A DNA stretch of 64,000 bases, taken from the NCBI GenBank assembly GCA_963724535.1, contig CAVRVD010000017.1, positions 62,001 through 126,000 of the forward strand, given 5' to 3'. Shown piece by piece: positions 10,675-19,270 of this stretch. Made by a program: the position numbers and the translations under genes. The number at the start of each line of letters is the position of its first letter. The stretch's first letter is position 1. Source of the stretch: JADJPO01 sp963724535. GTDB lineage: Bacteria > Actinomycetota > Actinomycetes > Actinomycetales > Kineosporiaceae. The notes beneath the pieces are model-generated. The model saw only the letters and a list, made by a program, of their open reading frames with translations. It was not told the origin of the DNA and ran no database searches.

Positions 10675-11124
10675 TCAGGTTAGTTGTGGCGCCGTGACCG
10701 GGGCTTCTCGATTCCTGACCGGTCTGGTCACCTGTTTCGCGACACAGGGCGGCATTCCCACGGTCGCGCTCGCCGCCTGGCGCCGGTAGGCGCTGGGCGG
10801 CATCCCGACCAGCTCGGCGAAGCGAGTGCTGAAGGTGCCCAGCGACGCGCAGCCGACCGCGAAACAGACCTCGGTGACGCTGAGGTCACCGCGACGCAGC
10901 AGCGCCATCGCGCGCTCGATGCGCCGAGTCATCAGGTAGCCGTAGGGCGACTCGCCGTATGCGCGCCGGAACTCGCGGCTGAGGTGGCCGGCCGACATGT
11001 GCGCGCCGCGCGCCAGCGCCTCGACGTCCAGGGGCTGCGCGTACTCCCGGTCGATCCGGTCCCGGATGCGGCGTAGCCGCGTGAGGTCGCTCAGGTGCTG
11101 CGCCGCGACGGGTCTGCTGGTCAT
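10675..11124 (-). CDS. AraC-family transcriptional regulator (DNA-binding domain only)
   Basis: Predicted 149 residues from an ATG at 11124. It consists almost entirely of the two-helix-turn-helix AraC domain: LDVEALARGAHMSAGHLSRE, GESPYGYLMTRRIERAMALL, then DLSVTEVCFAVGCASLGTFS and FAELVGMPPSAYRR. No ligand-binding domain is present, so it may be constitutive or sense something through another protein. It heads the VOC, oxidase-like and UvrA-like genes on the minus strand and probably controls them. No strong ribosome site is visible before the ATG. Confidence 0.88.
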   Translation of the reverse strand: MTSRPVAAQHLSDLTRLRRIRDRIDREYAQPLDVEALARGAHMSAGHLSREFRRAYGESPYGYLMTRRIERAMALLRRGDLSVTEVCFAVGCASLGTFSTRFAELVGMPPSAYRRQAASATVGMPPCVAKQVTRPVRNREAPVTAPQLT

Positions 11125-11183
11125 GTCCGAGATCGTGCCAGGTCGCGGTATCGGTGTCGCTGCCCGCACCGACGGCGACGCGG

Positions 11184-12554
11184 CTACCGCCGGACGATGG
11201 ACCCGACCGGTATCCGCACCGTGAACGTCGTGCCGTCGGTTCCGGAAGCGACGGCGACGTTCCCACCGTGAGCTCGGGCGATCGAGGCCACGATCGCCAG
11301 GCCAAGTCCCGACCCACCGCTGCCGCTGGCCCGGCCGCGGTCCACCCGGTAGAAGCGGTCGAACAGGTGCGGCAGATGTTCGGCGGGGATCCCCCGGCCG
11401 GCGTCGGCGACCTCGAGGCGCACCCACCCGCCGTCTGCGGCGGCCCGCAAGGTGATCGCCGTCCCGGCCGGGGTGTGCCGCATCGCGTTGGCGGTCAGCG
11501 CCACCAGCGCCTGGGTGAGCCGGTCACGGTCGCCGCGGACGACGAGCCGCGCCGGCGCGTGGACCACCACCCGGCGTTGCGGCGCGACCACCCGCAGGTC
11601 CGCGGCGACGTCCTGCAGCAGCGGGACGACGTCCACGTCGCCGATGGCCGCCAGGCCATGCTCCTCCAACCCGGTCAGGTCGAGCAGCCCGTCCACCAGC
11701 CGGCGCATCCGGGCGGCCTCAGCACCGATCCGTCGCATCGCGTCGGCGCTCTGGGCGGCGTCAGGTGCATGGCCGGGCGTGGCCAGCAGGTCGGTGTATC
11801 CCTGCACCGTGGTCAACGGGGTGCGCAGCTCGTGGGAGACGTCGGCGACGAACCGGGCCATCCGCGCCTCGGAGGCTGCTGTGGCGTCAATCATCGCGTT
11901 GAGCGCCGAGCCGAGCCGGCCGGCCTCCGAGCCGGGCTCCCCCGGCGGCACCCGGCGGCTGCGCTCGCCCGCTCGGATCGCGTCGGCCACCTGGGTCATC
12001 TGGCCGATCGGCCGCAGCCCAAGCCTGTCCACCCACCAGACGATCAGGCCGAGGACCAGCGCGACCAGTCCTGCGGCCAGGCCGAGCGTCAGGGCCAGTC
12101 GCCGGGTGGCCTGATCCAGCGCTGTCGTCGGCCAGGCCAGGTACACGGTGGCGCGCGGGGTCGCCAGGGTCATCGAGACCACCCGGGCCCGGCGTGCCTG
12201 ACCCGACACAGTGGTCACCGTGCGCGGGGTCGTGAAGGTCTGGCCCGGCCGGATCCGCGGGACCAGGGCGGGGTCAGCGGCCGGTGCCAGCACGGTCACC
12301 ACTCCCCCGGCGCCGACCGGTCCGGAAGACCGCCCCACCCAGACCTGCGACAGCGCTGCCGGTGTCTGGCCGGCGGCCGCAACTCGTTGCGAGGCAACGG
12401 CCACGGCGCGCGGCGTCGCGGCCAGGGCGACCAGCTCGGCGTCCAGACGGCGCACCGCGTACGCGCGTTGGGCCACCACCACGGCCACCCCCAGAGCGGC
12501 CAGCAGGACGGCGAGCGCCGCCACCGCGACCAGCAGCCGTCGGCGCAGGGTCAT
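11184..12554 (-). CDS. Membrane sensor histidine kinase
   Basis: Predicted 456 residues. Two membrane helices (about 7-28 and 152-174) bracket an external sensor loop; then HAMP (175-227), HisKA with phospho-acceptor His241 in FVADVSHELRTPLTTVQGYT, and HATPase with N box (LTQALVALTANAMRHTP), DAGRGIPAEHL and GSGGSGLGLAIV. The ATG at 12554 has a GGGGAGGGG ribosome site. It follows the response regulator gene by 41 bases, the usual regulator-then-kinase order, and is its cognate sensor. Confidence 0.95.
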   Translation of the reverse strand: MTLRRRLLVAVAALAVLLAALGVAVVVAQRAYAVRRLDAELVALAATPRAVAVASQRVAAAGQTPAALSQVWVGRSSGPVGAGGVVTVLAPAADPALVPRIRPGQTFTTPRTVTTVSGQARRARVVSMTLATPRATVYLAWPTTALDQATRRLALTLGLAAGLVALVLGLIVWWVDRLGLRPIGQMTQVADAIRAGERSRRVPPGEPGSEAGRLGSALNAMIDATAASEARMARFVADVSHELRTPLTTVQGYTDLLATPGHAPDAAQSADAMRRIGAEAARMRRLVDGLLDLTGLEEHGLAAIGDVDVVPLLQDVAADLRVVAPQRRVVVHAPARLVVRGDRDRLTQALVALTANAMRHTPAGTAITLRAAADGGWVRLEVADAGRGIPAEHLPHLFDRFYRVDRGRASGSGGSGLGLAIVASIARAHGGNVAVASGTDGTTFTVRIPVGSIVRR

Positions 12555-12595
12555 CGCCCCTCCCCTCGGGTCACTGCTCGGGACCACCGGCGGGG

Positions 12596-13288
12596 TCACG
12601 GTTCGCGAACGCTGTACCCGACGCCGCGCACGGTGTGGATCAGCTTCGGCGTGGCGGCGTCCACCTTCTTGCGCAGCGTGGACACGAACGACTCGACGAT
12701 CGCCGACTCCCCGGCGAAGTCGTACTGCCAGACGTGGTCGAGGATCTGCGCCCGGCTGACCACCCGGCCGGCGTTGACCATGAGACAGCGAAGCAGGGTG
12801 AACTCGGTGGGAGTCAGGTACACCTCCTCCTGTCCCCGCCAGACCCGGTGGCTGTCCTCATCGAGAACCAGGTCGTGCACCTGGTGGCGACCGGTCGCGG
12901 TCGTGGCCACCGCGCCGCGCCGGCGCAGCGCCAGGTGGACCCGGGCCACCAGCTCCTCGAGCGCGAACGGCTTGACGATGTAGTCGTCGCCGCCGCTGGT
13001 CAGCCCCCGGACCCGGTCGGGGGTGTCCCCGCGGGCGCTGAGGAACAGCACCGGTGAGGCGAAGCCCCTGGCGCGCAACCCCTTCAATACCTCGAAGCCG
13101 TCCAGGTCGGGCAGCATGACGTCAAGCACCACCAGGTCGGGGTAGGTGGCGCCGCACCGCTCGAGCGCCTCCCGGCCGGTGGCCACCGCCGCCACCTCCA
13201 ACCCGGCCAGGGTCAGCGCTGAGGAGATCAGGTAGGCGATGTTCTCCTCGTCGTCCACCACGAGCACACGCGAAGACATGGAGCACAC
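12596..13288 (-). CDS. OmpR/PhoB-family response regulator
   Basis: 230 residues: receiver domain (about 7-120) with acidic pocket VDDEEN, phospho-acceptor Asp56 in DLVVLDVMLPDLDG and Lys in YIVKPF, then a winged-helix DNA-binding domain (about 135-230; LTPTEFTLLRCLMVNAGRVV, VESFVSTLRKKVD, HTVRGVGYSVREP). I list the GTG at 13288 because GAGGG lies 10 bases upstream; an ATG at 13279 is equally usable. It is divergent from the repeat-containing secreted protein gene, a likely target. Confidence 0.94.
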   Translation of the reverse strand: MCSMSSRVLVVDDEENIAYLISSALTLAGLEVAAVATGREALERCGATYPDLVVLDVMLPDLDGFEVLKGLRARGFASPVLFLSARGDTPDRVRGLTSGGDDYIVKPFALEELVARVHLALRRRGAVATTATGRHQVHDLVLDEDSHRVWRGQEEVYLTPTEFTLLRCLMVNAGRVVSRAQILDHVWQYDFAGESAIVESFVSTLRKKVDAATPKLIHTVRGVGYSVREP

Positions 13289-13319
13289 CGTGCCACGTCC
13301 CTCTGCTGGACCCCTGGAG

Positions 13320-13341
13320 GTTCACTCGGGGTTTCCTGCAG
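13320..13341. promoter_or_regulatory. PHO-box-like direct repeat between divergent genes
   Basis: GTTCACTCGGG (13320-13330) is followed directly by GTTTCCTGCAG (13331-13341). The first unit fits the 11-base streptomycete PhoP repeat consensus (G-G/T-TCAYYYR-G/C-G) at every position; the second is degenerate. The gap also holds two copies of CCTGCAGG (13335-13342 and 13393-13400). The position suits binding by the adjacent OmpR-family regulator; the regulator's identity is not established. Confidence 0.4.
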
Positions 13342-13492
13342 GCCGGTGCCGACGGGACGGGTCGCGCCGCCTTCAGCAGATCCTCAGGTCCTCCTGCAGG
13401 GACCGCGAGGCTGCCCGGCCAGAGTCGGAGACATCGGGACCGGACCCGGGACCCCGACCGTACCGACCACACTCTGGAAGGACACACCTGCC

Positions 13493-14104
13493 ATGTCGCT
13501 GCGCACCACACTCACCGCCGTCCTCACCGGCACCGCGCTGGTCGGCACCCTCGCCGTCCTCGGTGTGGGCGCCACGTCCGCCTCCGCCGCGGTGCCCGAG
13601 GCGGCACTGGCGGTCTCGGCCAGCGGCTCCCTCGACGGATCTGTCGGTGACGGCTCGCTCGCCGACGGATCGAGCCAGGTGGCGACTCCGGACGGCGCCA
13701 CCTCGCCGCCGCAGGACACGATCCGCCAGCGTGCTCGGGCGTTCTGGCAGGGTCTGACCGACGAGCAGCGCCAGTGCCTGCGGGACGCCGAGCTCACCCG
13801 ACCGCTCGGGCGCCCCACCGTCCAGCAGCGCGACGACCTGATCGCCGAGGTCCATGCCGCCGCCGACTCCTGCGGCATCACGCTCCCGACCCGGCCCGGT
13901 GCCCAGGCCCGTGAGCGCGCCCGGGCGTACTGGTTGGGTCTGACCGACGAGCAGCGCCAGTGCCTGCGGGACGCCGAGCTGACCCGACCGCTCGGGCGCC
14001 TCACCGGGCAACAGCGTGCCGACCTTCGCGAGCAGGTGCGCGGGGCCGCAGCCGGGTGCGGCGTCGACCTGCCGCAGGCCCCCGTGGCGGCGATGACGCA
14101 GTGA
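13493..14104 (+). CDS. Secreted protein made of two near-identical repeats, function unknown
   Basis: 203 residues. A Sec signal peptide (residues 1-33, cleavage after ASA) is followed by an acidic Ser/Gly-rich linker. Two copies of a helical unit with a 62-residue period then follow, each containing LTDEQRQCLRDAELTRPLGR and one cysteine in the unit plus one near its end (ADSCGITLP, AAGCGVDLP). The ATG at 13493 has GGAAGGA upstream. It is divergent from the response regulator gene with a 204-base gap and is probably under its control. No enzymatic motif is seen. Confidence 0.8.
   Translation: MSLRTTLTAVLTGTALVGTLAVLGVGATSASAAVPEAALAVSASGSLDGSVGDGSLADGSSQVATPDGATSPPQDTIRQRARAFWQGLTDEQRQCLRDAELTRPLGRPTVQQRDDLIAEVHAAADSCGITLPTRPGAQARERARAYWLGLTDEQRQCLRDAELTRPLGRLTGQQRADLREQVRGAAAGCGVDLPQAPVAAMTQ
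13751..14000 (+). repeat. Intragenic duplication, two 64-base copies 186 bases apart
   Basis: Bases 13751-13814 and 13937-14000 are identical except one silent change (agctcacc versus agctgacc). Flanking parts of the 186-base units have diverged much more. Such near-identity at nucleotide level suggests recent duplication or gene conversion of this core. Confidence 0.9.
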
Positions 14105-14148
14105 CCAGCCACCCACCGAGTGACCCACCTGCCCGGTGACCCACTGGC

Positions 14149-14177
14149 CCGGCCCGCGGCATCCGGCCGTGGGCCGG
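14149..14177 (+). terminator. Strong hairpin, possible terminator after the secreted protein gene
   Basis: CCGGCCCGCGG (14149-14159) and CCGTGGGCCGG (14167-14177) pair over 11 bases (one G-U) around a 7-base loop, 45 bases after the stop at 14104. There is no T tract, as is often the case in high-GC actinobacteria, so termination is inferred. Confidence 0.45.
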
Positions 14178-14280
14178 GTGGAAGGGTTCGGGTTGCCCTC
14201 GCGTCAGGCCTGCCGCCTCGCGGGCCGGTTCACCCAACCGGGCGCTCCAGCCCGCCGTCCGGTCTGCCGTTTCCACCAGG

Positions 14281-15495
14281 GTGGACGTGGAGCGGACGGC
14301 GCGGGCTCACCGCCGTTCCGTCTCCCGGTGGTTGGTGCCACTGCTGGGCCTGGTCCTGCTCGCGACGCCACCCCTGACCGGGCCGGCCGTCGCCGACCCC
14401 AGCGACCCCGCTCCCCCGGCCTCGGTCGGTGAGCTGCGCGGCGCCGTCCAGGACCGGACGGACCAGGTCGATGCGGCCCGGGCCGAACTCGCCGACGCCT
14501 CGGCCGCGGCCTCCGCCGCCCTGGAGGAGTACAGCACCGCCGTGCGGGCCCACCAGATGGCCCACGCCGGGCAGGTCAAGGCCGAGCAGGCGTTGGCCAC
14601 CGCTGATGCCGATCTGGCCGGGCGCCGCCGCGAGCTGGGTCGTTGGGCGCGACAGGCCTACTACGCCGGGTCGGGCCTGGCCGCCGACCCGTCCCTGGTC
14701 ACGCTCCTCGGTGGCAGTACCGACGACGTCGCTCACTCCCGGCGGGTCCTGTCCGCCCTCGGGACCCGCCGGGAGCAGGCGGTCTCGGCGACCGAGGCGG
14801 CGCAGACGGCCCGACAGCGAGCCGCCCTGGTAGCCGAACAGGCCACCGAACAGGCGGTCACGCTGCTGCGTCGGGCCGAGCAGGCCCACGAGGCCCGCGA
14901 CACGGCGGTGACCGCCCTGCGCGCCACCCTGGACCGGCAGGAGGCCCAGCTCGAGCAGGCCAAGGACGCGGCAGGCCGCGCCGCGGCGCAGGCCCTGCGC
15001 CTGGCCCAGGCCCGGGCGGTCGCCGGCCGGTCGGCCGGCGGCGCGAACGGCAACGTCGTCACCGGACCGGTGGGCAGCTGCACCGGCGGCCAGATGGAGC
15101 TGTACCCGAACGGGCAGATCCCGATCGAGGCGCTGTGCCCGGTGTGGGGGGCATCGGGGCAGCACCTGCGGGCCGACGCCGCCTACGCCTTCAACCAGCT
15201 GAGCACCGCCTACGCCCGGCAGTTCGGTGCGCCGATCTGCGTCACCGACTCTTACCGGTCCCTGGCCCAACAGGTGGCGGTCAAGGCCGCCAAGCCGCAC
15301 CTGGCGGCCACCCCCGGCACCAGCAACCACGGCTGGGGCACGGCCGTTGACCTGTGCGGCGGCGTGCAGTCCTACGACTCGGTGGAGCACCGATGGCTGT
15401 TCCTCAACGGTCCGGGTTTCGGATGGTTCCTCCCGTCCTGGGCCCAGCGTGACGGAGCCAAGCCGGAGCCCTGGCACTGGGAGTTCGGCGGCTGA
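14281..15495 (+). CDS. Secreted D-alanyl-D-alanine carboxypeptidase (M15/VanY) with coiled-coil region
   Basis: 404 residues from a GTG at 14281 (a GTG at 14287 is possible). A basic N-terminus and hydrophobic stretch (about 17-38) form a signal peptide. Residues 50-245 are Ala/Glu/Gln-rich coiled coil as in peptidoglycan hydrolases of the RipA/NlpC type. The M15 zinc peptidase domain (about 265-404) has SNHGWGTAVDL with ligands His350 and Asp357, and PWHWEFGG with His399. It should trim terminal D-Ala from cell-wall stem peptides outside the membrane. It lies between a secreted protein and a permease gene without overlap. Confidence 0.9.
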   Translation: MDVERTARAHRRSVSRWLVPLLGLVLLATPPLTGPAVADPSDPAPPASVGELRGAVQDRTDQVDAARAELADASAAASAALEEYSTAVRAHQMAHAGQVKAEQALATADADLAGRRRELGRWARQAYYAGSGLAADPSLVTLLGGSTDDVAHSRRVLSALGTRREQAVSATEAAQTARQRAALVAEQATEQAVTLLRRAEQAHEARDTAVTALRATLDRQEAQLEQAKDAAGRAAAQALRLAQARAVAGRSAGGANGNVVTGPVGSCTGGQMELYPNGQIPIEALCPVWGASGQHLRADAAYAFNQLSTAYARQFGAPICVTDSYRSLAQQVAVKAAKPHLAATPGTSNHGWGTAVDLCGGVQSYDSVEHRWLFLNGPGFGWFLPSWAQRDGAKPEPWHWEFGG

Positions 15496-15553
15496 CCGGG
15501 CCCTGGGTGCCGGTTCCGGCTCGCGCGATCGTTCGGGACGACATGATGTGCCG

Positions 15554-17026
15554 ATGGACCCACCCGAGGTGACGGGACCGGACTCCGGCGGGCGACCCGA
15601 CCCCGGCCGAGACGCGGGTGCGACCACCGACCGGCGCCGCGAGCAGCGCGCCTGGTACTGGTACGACTGGGCCAACTCCGCCTACGTCACCACCACCGCA
15701 ACCGTGCTGTTCGGTCCCTATCTGACCACGGTCGCCAAGCGGGCGGCCTGTCCCGGCCAGGACACCGACCAGGTGTGCCGGACCGACCTCAGCGTGCTGG
15801 GCATCCCCGTCTCCCCCGGCTCGCTCGCCCTCTACACGGTCACCGTGGCCACCCTGCTGTCCGCGGTGCTGCTGCCGATCGTCGGGGCGGTGATCGACCG
15901 GACCGGTCGGAAGCGGACGATCATGGCCGGCTTCGCCTGGGTGGGTGCCACCGCGGCCGCCGCGATGGTCGCCATCGCGGGCACCAACTGGCAGCTCGGC
16001 GTGGTCCTGCAGCTCATCGCCGCGATCTGCCTGGGCTCCTCGCTGGTCGCCTACGACGCGATCCTCATCGATATCGCCGGACCCGACGAACGCGACCGGG
16101 TCTCCAGCCGCGGCTGGGCGCTGGGCTACCTCGGTGGCGGACTGCTGCTGCTGATCAACCTCGCGATGCTCTCCGGCGTCGGCGGGCTGTCCACCGAGGC
16201 GGCGGTGCGGGCCAGCCTGCTGACAGCAGGACTGTGGTGGGGCCTGTTCACGCTCATCCCCTACCTCGGGCTGAAGGACAGTCCCCCGCCCGCGCGGACC
16301 GCGCCCGCCGTACAGACCCCGGACGGCGCCGCGCCCGAGGCCGCGCCGCCGGCGTCCGAGCCAGCCACCAGCCGCAGCCTGTTGGTCGAGTCCTTCGGGC
16401 AGCTCGCCCAGACTTTGCGTCACCTGCGCGGCTACCCGCAGACCCTGCTGTTCCTGGTCGCATACCTGTTCTACAACGACGGCATCCAGACGGTGATCGC
16501 GGCCTCCAGCATCTACGGACAGGAGCAGCTCGGCTTCTCCTCCGACCAGCTGGTGACGACCATCCTCGTCGTCCAGTTCGTCGGAATCGCCGGTGCCCTG
16601 CTGTTCGGCCGGCTGGCGGCGCGCACCGGTGCCTGGCGGGCGATTCTGGGCGCCCTGGTGCTGTGGTGCCTGGTGATCGGGTTCAGCTACCTGTTGCCGG
16701 CCGGTGCGTTCGGGCGGTTCCTGGCCCTCGGGGTGCTCATCGGCATCGTCCTCGGCGGCAGCCAGGCGCTGTCTCGGTCCCTGTTCAGCCAGCTCATCCC
16801 TCGCGGGCGCGAGGCGGAGTACTTCAGCCTCTACCAGGCGGCCGAGCGGGGCACCAGCTGGTTCGGCACGCTGCTCTTCGGCCTGGTCTTCCAGCTCACC
16901 GGCTCCTACCGGAACGCGATCATCGCGCTGACCCTGTTCTTCGTGGTGGGTGGGCTGCTGCTGGCCCGGGTGAAGGTGCGCCAGGGGATCGTCGAGGCGG
17001 GCAACACCGTCCCCCGGGTGGTCTGA
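15554..17026 (+). CDS. MFS permease of the UMF1 (Atg22-like) family
   Basis: 490 residues with about 12 membrane helices. The N-terminal signature AWYWYDWANSAYVTT is characteristic of UMF1 permeases, and DRTGRKRTIMAGF in the loop between helices 2 and 3 is the MFS motif. A Pro/Ala-rich loop (about 250-285) separates the two six-helix halves. Substrate is unknown; family members are proposed amino-acid or solute exporters. The ATG at 15554 is weakly supported by a ribosome site; an in-frame GTG at 15548 is possible. Confidence 0.88.
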   Translation: MDPPEVTGPDSGGRPDPGRDAGATTDRRREQRAWYWYDWANSAYVTTTATVLFGPYLTTVAKRAACPGQDTDQVCRTDLSVLGIPVSPGSLALYTVTVATLLSAVLLPIVGAVIDRTGRKRTIMAGFAWVGATAAAAMVAIAGTNWQLGVVLQLIAAICLGSSLVAYDAILIDIAGPDERDRVSSRGWALGYLGGGLLLLINLAMLSGVGGLSTEAAVRASLLTAGLWWGLFTLIPYLGLKDSPPPARTAPAVQTPDGAAPEAAPPASEPATSRSLLVESFGQLAQTLRHLRGYPQTLLFLVAYLFYNDGIQTVIAASSIYGQEQLGFSSDQLVTTILVVQFVGIAGALLFGRLAARTGAWRAILGALVLWCLVIGFSYLLPAGAFGRFLALGVLIGIVLGGSQALSRSLFSQLIPRGREAEYFSLYQAAERGTSWFGTLLFGLVFQLTGSYRNAIIALTLFFVVGGLLLARVKVRQGIVEAGNTVPRVV

Positions 17027-17086
17027 GCCACCGCGGTCAAAGGGCACCTGGGCTGACCCTGGTTCGCCAGGGCATCCCACCGATGC

Positions 17087-17112
17087 GGAACACCGCGCCG
17101 CTCGGATGCGTT
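17087..17112 (+). promoter_or_regulatory. SigR/SigH-like promoter of rbpA
   Basis: GGAAC (17087-17091), 18 bases, then GTT (17110-17112), with the wider context cGGAACA...cGTT. This matches the consensus for thiol-stress ECF sigma factors (Streptomyces SigR, mycobacterial SigH). It lies 55-80 bases before the rbpA ATG. Streptomyces rbpA is a known SigR target, which supports the call. Confidence 0.6.
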
Positions 17113-17166
17113 GCGTACAGCGAACCAACGTTGCGGAACCGCCCTGGAACCCTGGAGGCAGCTGCC

Positions 17167-17517
17167 ATGAGCGACCGGAGCATGCGGGGGACCCGGCTGG
17201 GTTCCCAGAGCCTGGAGAGCGAGGCCGGGGTCCGTCCGGCGGCGCGTCAGCAGGTCACCTTCAACTGCCCCAACGGGCACACCGTGGTCGTGCCGATGTC
17301 GATCGAGGCGGACCTGCCGGCCGAGTGGGAATGCCGCTGCGGCGCGAGAGCGCTGCGTCAGGACGCCGAGACCCCCGACAGCAAGCCGGTCAAGCCCCCG
17401 CGGACCCACTGGGACATGCTCATGGAGCGTCGGACCACCGCCGAGCTCGAGGTGCTGCTGGAGGAGCGGCTGAAGCTGCTTCGCAGCGGTGCGCTCACCC
17501 AGAAGCGCACCGCCTGA
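17167..17517 (+). CDS. rbpA: RNA polymerase-binding protein RbpA
   Basis: 116 residues, the family length. A basic tail (SDRSMRGTRLGSQSLESE) is followed by the RbpA core with a zinc-type motif (FNCPNGHTVVVPMSIEADLP, then WECRCGARA) and the sigma-interacting C-terminal helix (THWDMLMERRTTAELEVLLE). RbpA binds RNA polymerase and the principal sigma factor in actinobacteria and stabilises open complexes. GGAGG lies 9 bases before the ATG at 17167. The upstream ECF-type promoter suggests induction by thiol oxidative stress. Confidence 0.96.
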   Translation: MSDRSMRGTRLGSQSLESEAGVRPAARQQVTFNCPNGHTVVVPMSIEADLPAEWECRCGARALRQDAETPDSKPVKPPRTHWDMLMERRTTAELEVLLEERLKLLRSGALTQKRTA

Positions 17518-17547
17518 GGACCTGAAACCGCCGGAATCGCTTGACAC

Positions 17548-17613
17548 CCTGAACTGTCCGTCTCGGGCACCGTCGGGAGTCCGGCGAACTTCCCGGCCAC
17601 CCGGACGTTCAGG
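17548..17613. terminator. Inverted repeat between convergent genes
   Basis: CCTGAACTGTCCG (17548-17560) and CGGACGTTCAGG (17602-17613) pair with one bulged base around a loop of 41 bases. It lies between the rbpA stop and the stop of the opposing membrane protein gene and overlaps the latter by 5 bases. It may act as a bidirectional terminator; no T tract is present. Confidence 0.4.
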
Positions 17614-19144
17614 CCGTCAGCGCGTGGACGACGGTGTGCGGGTCGGGAACATCCAGCCGCATCATGCGGGCACCTCGGGCGCCGACCCCGGTCAGAATCC
17701 ACTCCAGGTGATCGAGATCGGTGCCGTCGTCGATGAGCAGCAGGGTCCGGTCCAGGGTGCCGGTGCGGACGAGCAGCTCCAGCTCGTAGCGGGTCCCCTG
17801 ACGCTGTGGTGTGAAACCGCGCAGGTCCATCAGGACGACGTCGCTGCCGCCCAGCAATGCCTCCACCGTGGGCCGCCATGCGTTCTCGAGGCAGAACCAC
17901 TCCTCGACCCGGTAGCGGCCGTCCGGGTCCGGTCGGGGAGCTGACTCGGCCAGCCGCCGCGCCAGGTCGTCGGGCGAGGCGATGAAGCGGCGGCGCAGGC
18001 CACCGGTCATGTAGGCCAGGAACTCGTCGGGTTCCACGTTCGCGACGGCCAGATCAGGCCCGGCGATCAGACGGACCGGACCGATGTGCCGCCAGTGCGC
18101 GCTCACCGCGTCCAGCAACCGGCCCGTGGTTCGGGCGTCGCCGAAGACCCGCAGCACGAGCAGCACGGCGGGGGCCGGCAACATCGGCACCAGAAGCTGG
18201 AAGGCAGCGAACGCCAGCAGGCCGAGCACGGCGAATAGCGTCAACCCGATGAGCAGCAGCACGGGTTGGCCGGGGCTGACCACGGCGACGTACTCCAGGC
18301 AGAAGACCAGGCAGAGCGAGCCGAGCAGGAGCATATGGTCGGAGAAGCCCTGCCGTGCATACCAGCGGGCGAGGGCGGCAAAGGCCAGCCAGCCCAGCAT
18401 TCCGGCCACCACGAAACCACCGAGCATGGTGCCCCAGAACACGGCGGAGGCGTCCGGGACGATGTTCAGGGCGGCTTGCGCGACGGCCTGAGATCCGAGG
18501 GTTCCGGTCACGGTGTACGCGCCGAGCAGCGCCGCCAGCCAGATCCCGAGGAGACTGACCCCGACGGCCCGGTAGCCGCGGGTGAGGAAGACGGCCACCA
18601 CGAGGGTGGCCACGGCGTTGAAGACGGCCCAGAGAACGAGGGCATCTCGCGGGCCCCCACCGGAGGTGGTGGCTACCACCAGCGGCGCCAGGAGCAGAAC
18701 ACCCGCGACCCAGGCGGTCAGGCGCCGGTCGCCGTTGGAGGCGACCCACGCGGCTGGTGCTGCCGGCCAGGAGAACACCAACGCCATCAGAACGTAGCGC
18801 GGCAGGGTGACCTCCACCCCGTTCCACAGCAGGAAGAGCAGCGCATAGCTCAGACCCACGACGAGACCGGCGCCGACCGCGATGGCGATGTGCAGCCGGC
18901 GTCGGTGACCGAGGACGGCTGACAGGGAGGGGCCGAGGCGGCGGTCGACAGGCCGCAGTGGGCCGGGATACAGGTGTCGGTGCGTCCCTGGGCCTGTGGT
19001 TGGGACCGGCACCCGGACGGACATCAGGCGCACCACCGACCTGCGGTAGCGACCCAGCAGGACCAGCGAGGAGACGAGCGCCATCGCCGTAGCTGGGATG
19101 AGCGCGAAGAAGGTCAACGTCGAACTGTCGGCCATGGTGTCCAT
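17609..19144 (-). CDS. Polytopic membrane protein with C-terminal soluble domain, unknown function
   Basis: 511 residues from an ATG at 19144 (ATG at 19135 also possible). About ten membrane helices occupy residues 10-335. A soluble domain of about 170 residues follows, with a pattern of alternating beta strands and helices (VRLIAGPDLAVANVEPDEFL, YRVEEWFCLENAWRPTVEAL, GSDVVLMDLRGFTPQRQGTR, TLLLIDDGTDLDHLEWIL). The run of hydrophobic strands ending in Asp suggests a Rossmann- or TIR-like fold; I do not recognise a named family. It stands alone between rbpA (convergent) and fxsA. Confidence 0.7.
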   Translation of the reverse strand: MDTMADSSTLTFFALIPATAMALVSSLVLLGRYRRSVVRLMSVRVPVPTTGPGTHRHLYPGPLRPVDRRLGPSLSAVLGHRRRLHIAIAVGAGLVVGLSYALLFLLWNGVEVTLPRYVLMALVFSWPAAPAAWVASNGDRRLTAWVAGVLLLAPLVVATTSGGGPRDALVLWAVFNAVATLVVAVFLTRGYRAVGVSLLGIWLAALLGAYTVTGTLGSQAVAQAALNIVPDASAVFWGTMLGGFVVAGMLGWLAFAALARWYARQGFSDHMLLLGSLCLVFCLEYVAVVSPGQPVLLLIGLTLFAVLGLLAFAAFQLLVPMLPAPAVLLVLRVFGDARTTGRLLDAVSAHWRHIGPVRLIAGPDLAVANVEPDEFLAYMTGGLRRRFIASPDDLARRLAESAPRPDPDGRYRVEEWFCLENAWRPTVEALLGGSDVVLMDLRGFTPQRQGTRYELELLVRTGTLDRTLLLIDDGTDLDHLEWILTGVGARGARMMRLDVPDPHTVVHALTA

Positions 19145-19270
19145 CTGCACCCCGGTCCCCGCCAACGACGAGCCCTACAGCTGTCTCCACTAAGGAATGG
19201 GCACGGGGCGCTCCTGATACCTACCCGCTCCGCTCATACCCGCCCCGCGCATCCCGCCGATGCCCGACCT

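Noticed and set aside
15775..17166. 580-residue frame in which rbpA is the C-terminal part
   Set aside because: The first about 460 residues are an off-frame reading of the MFS permease; rbpA has its own ATG, ribosome site and promoter.
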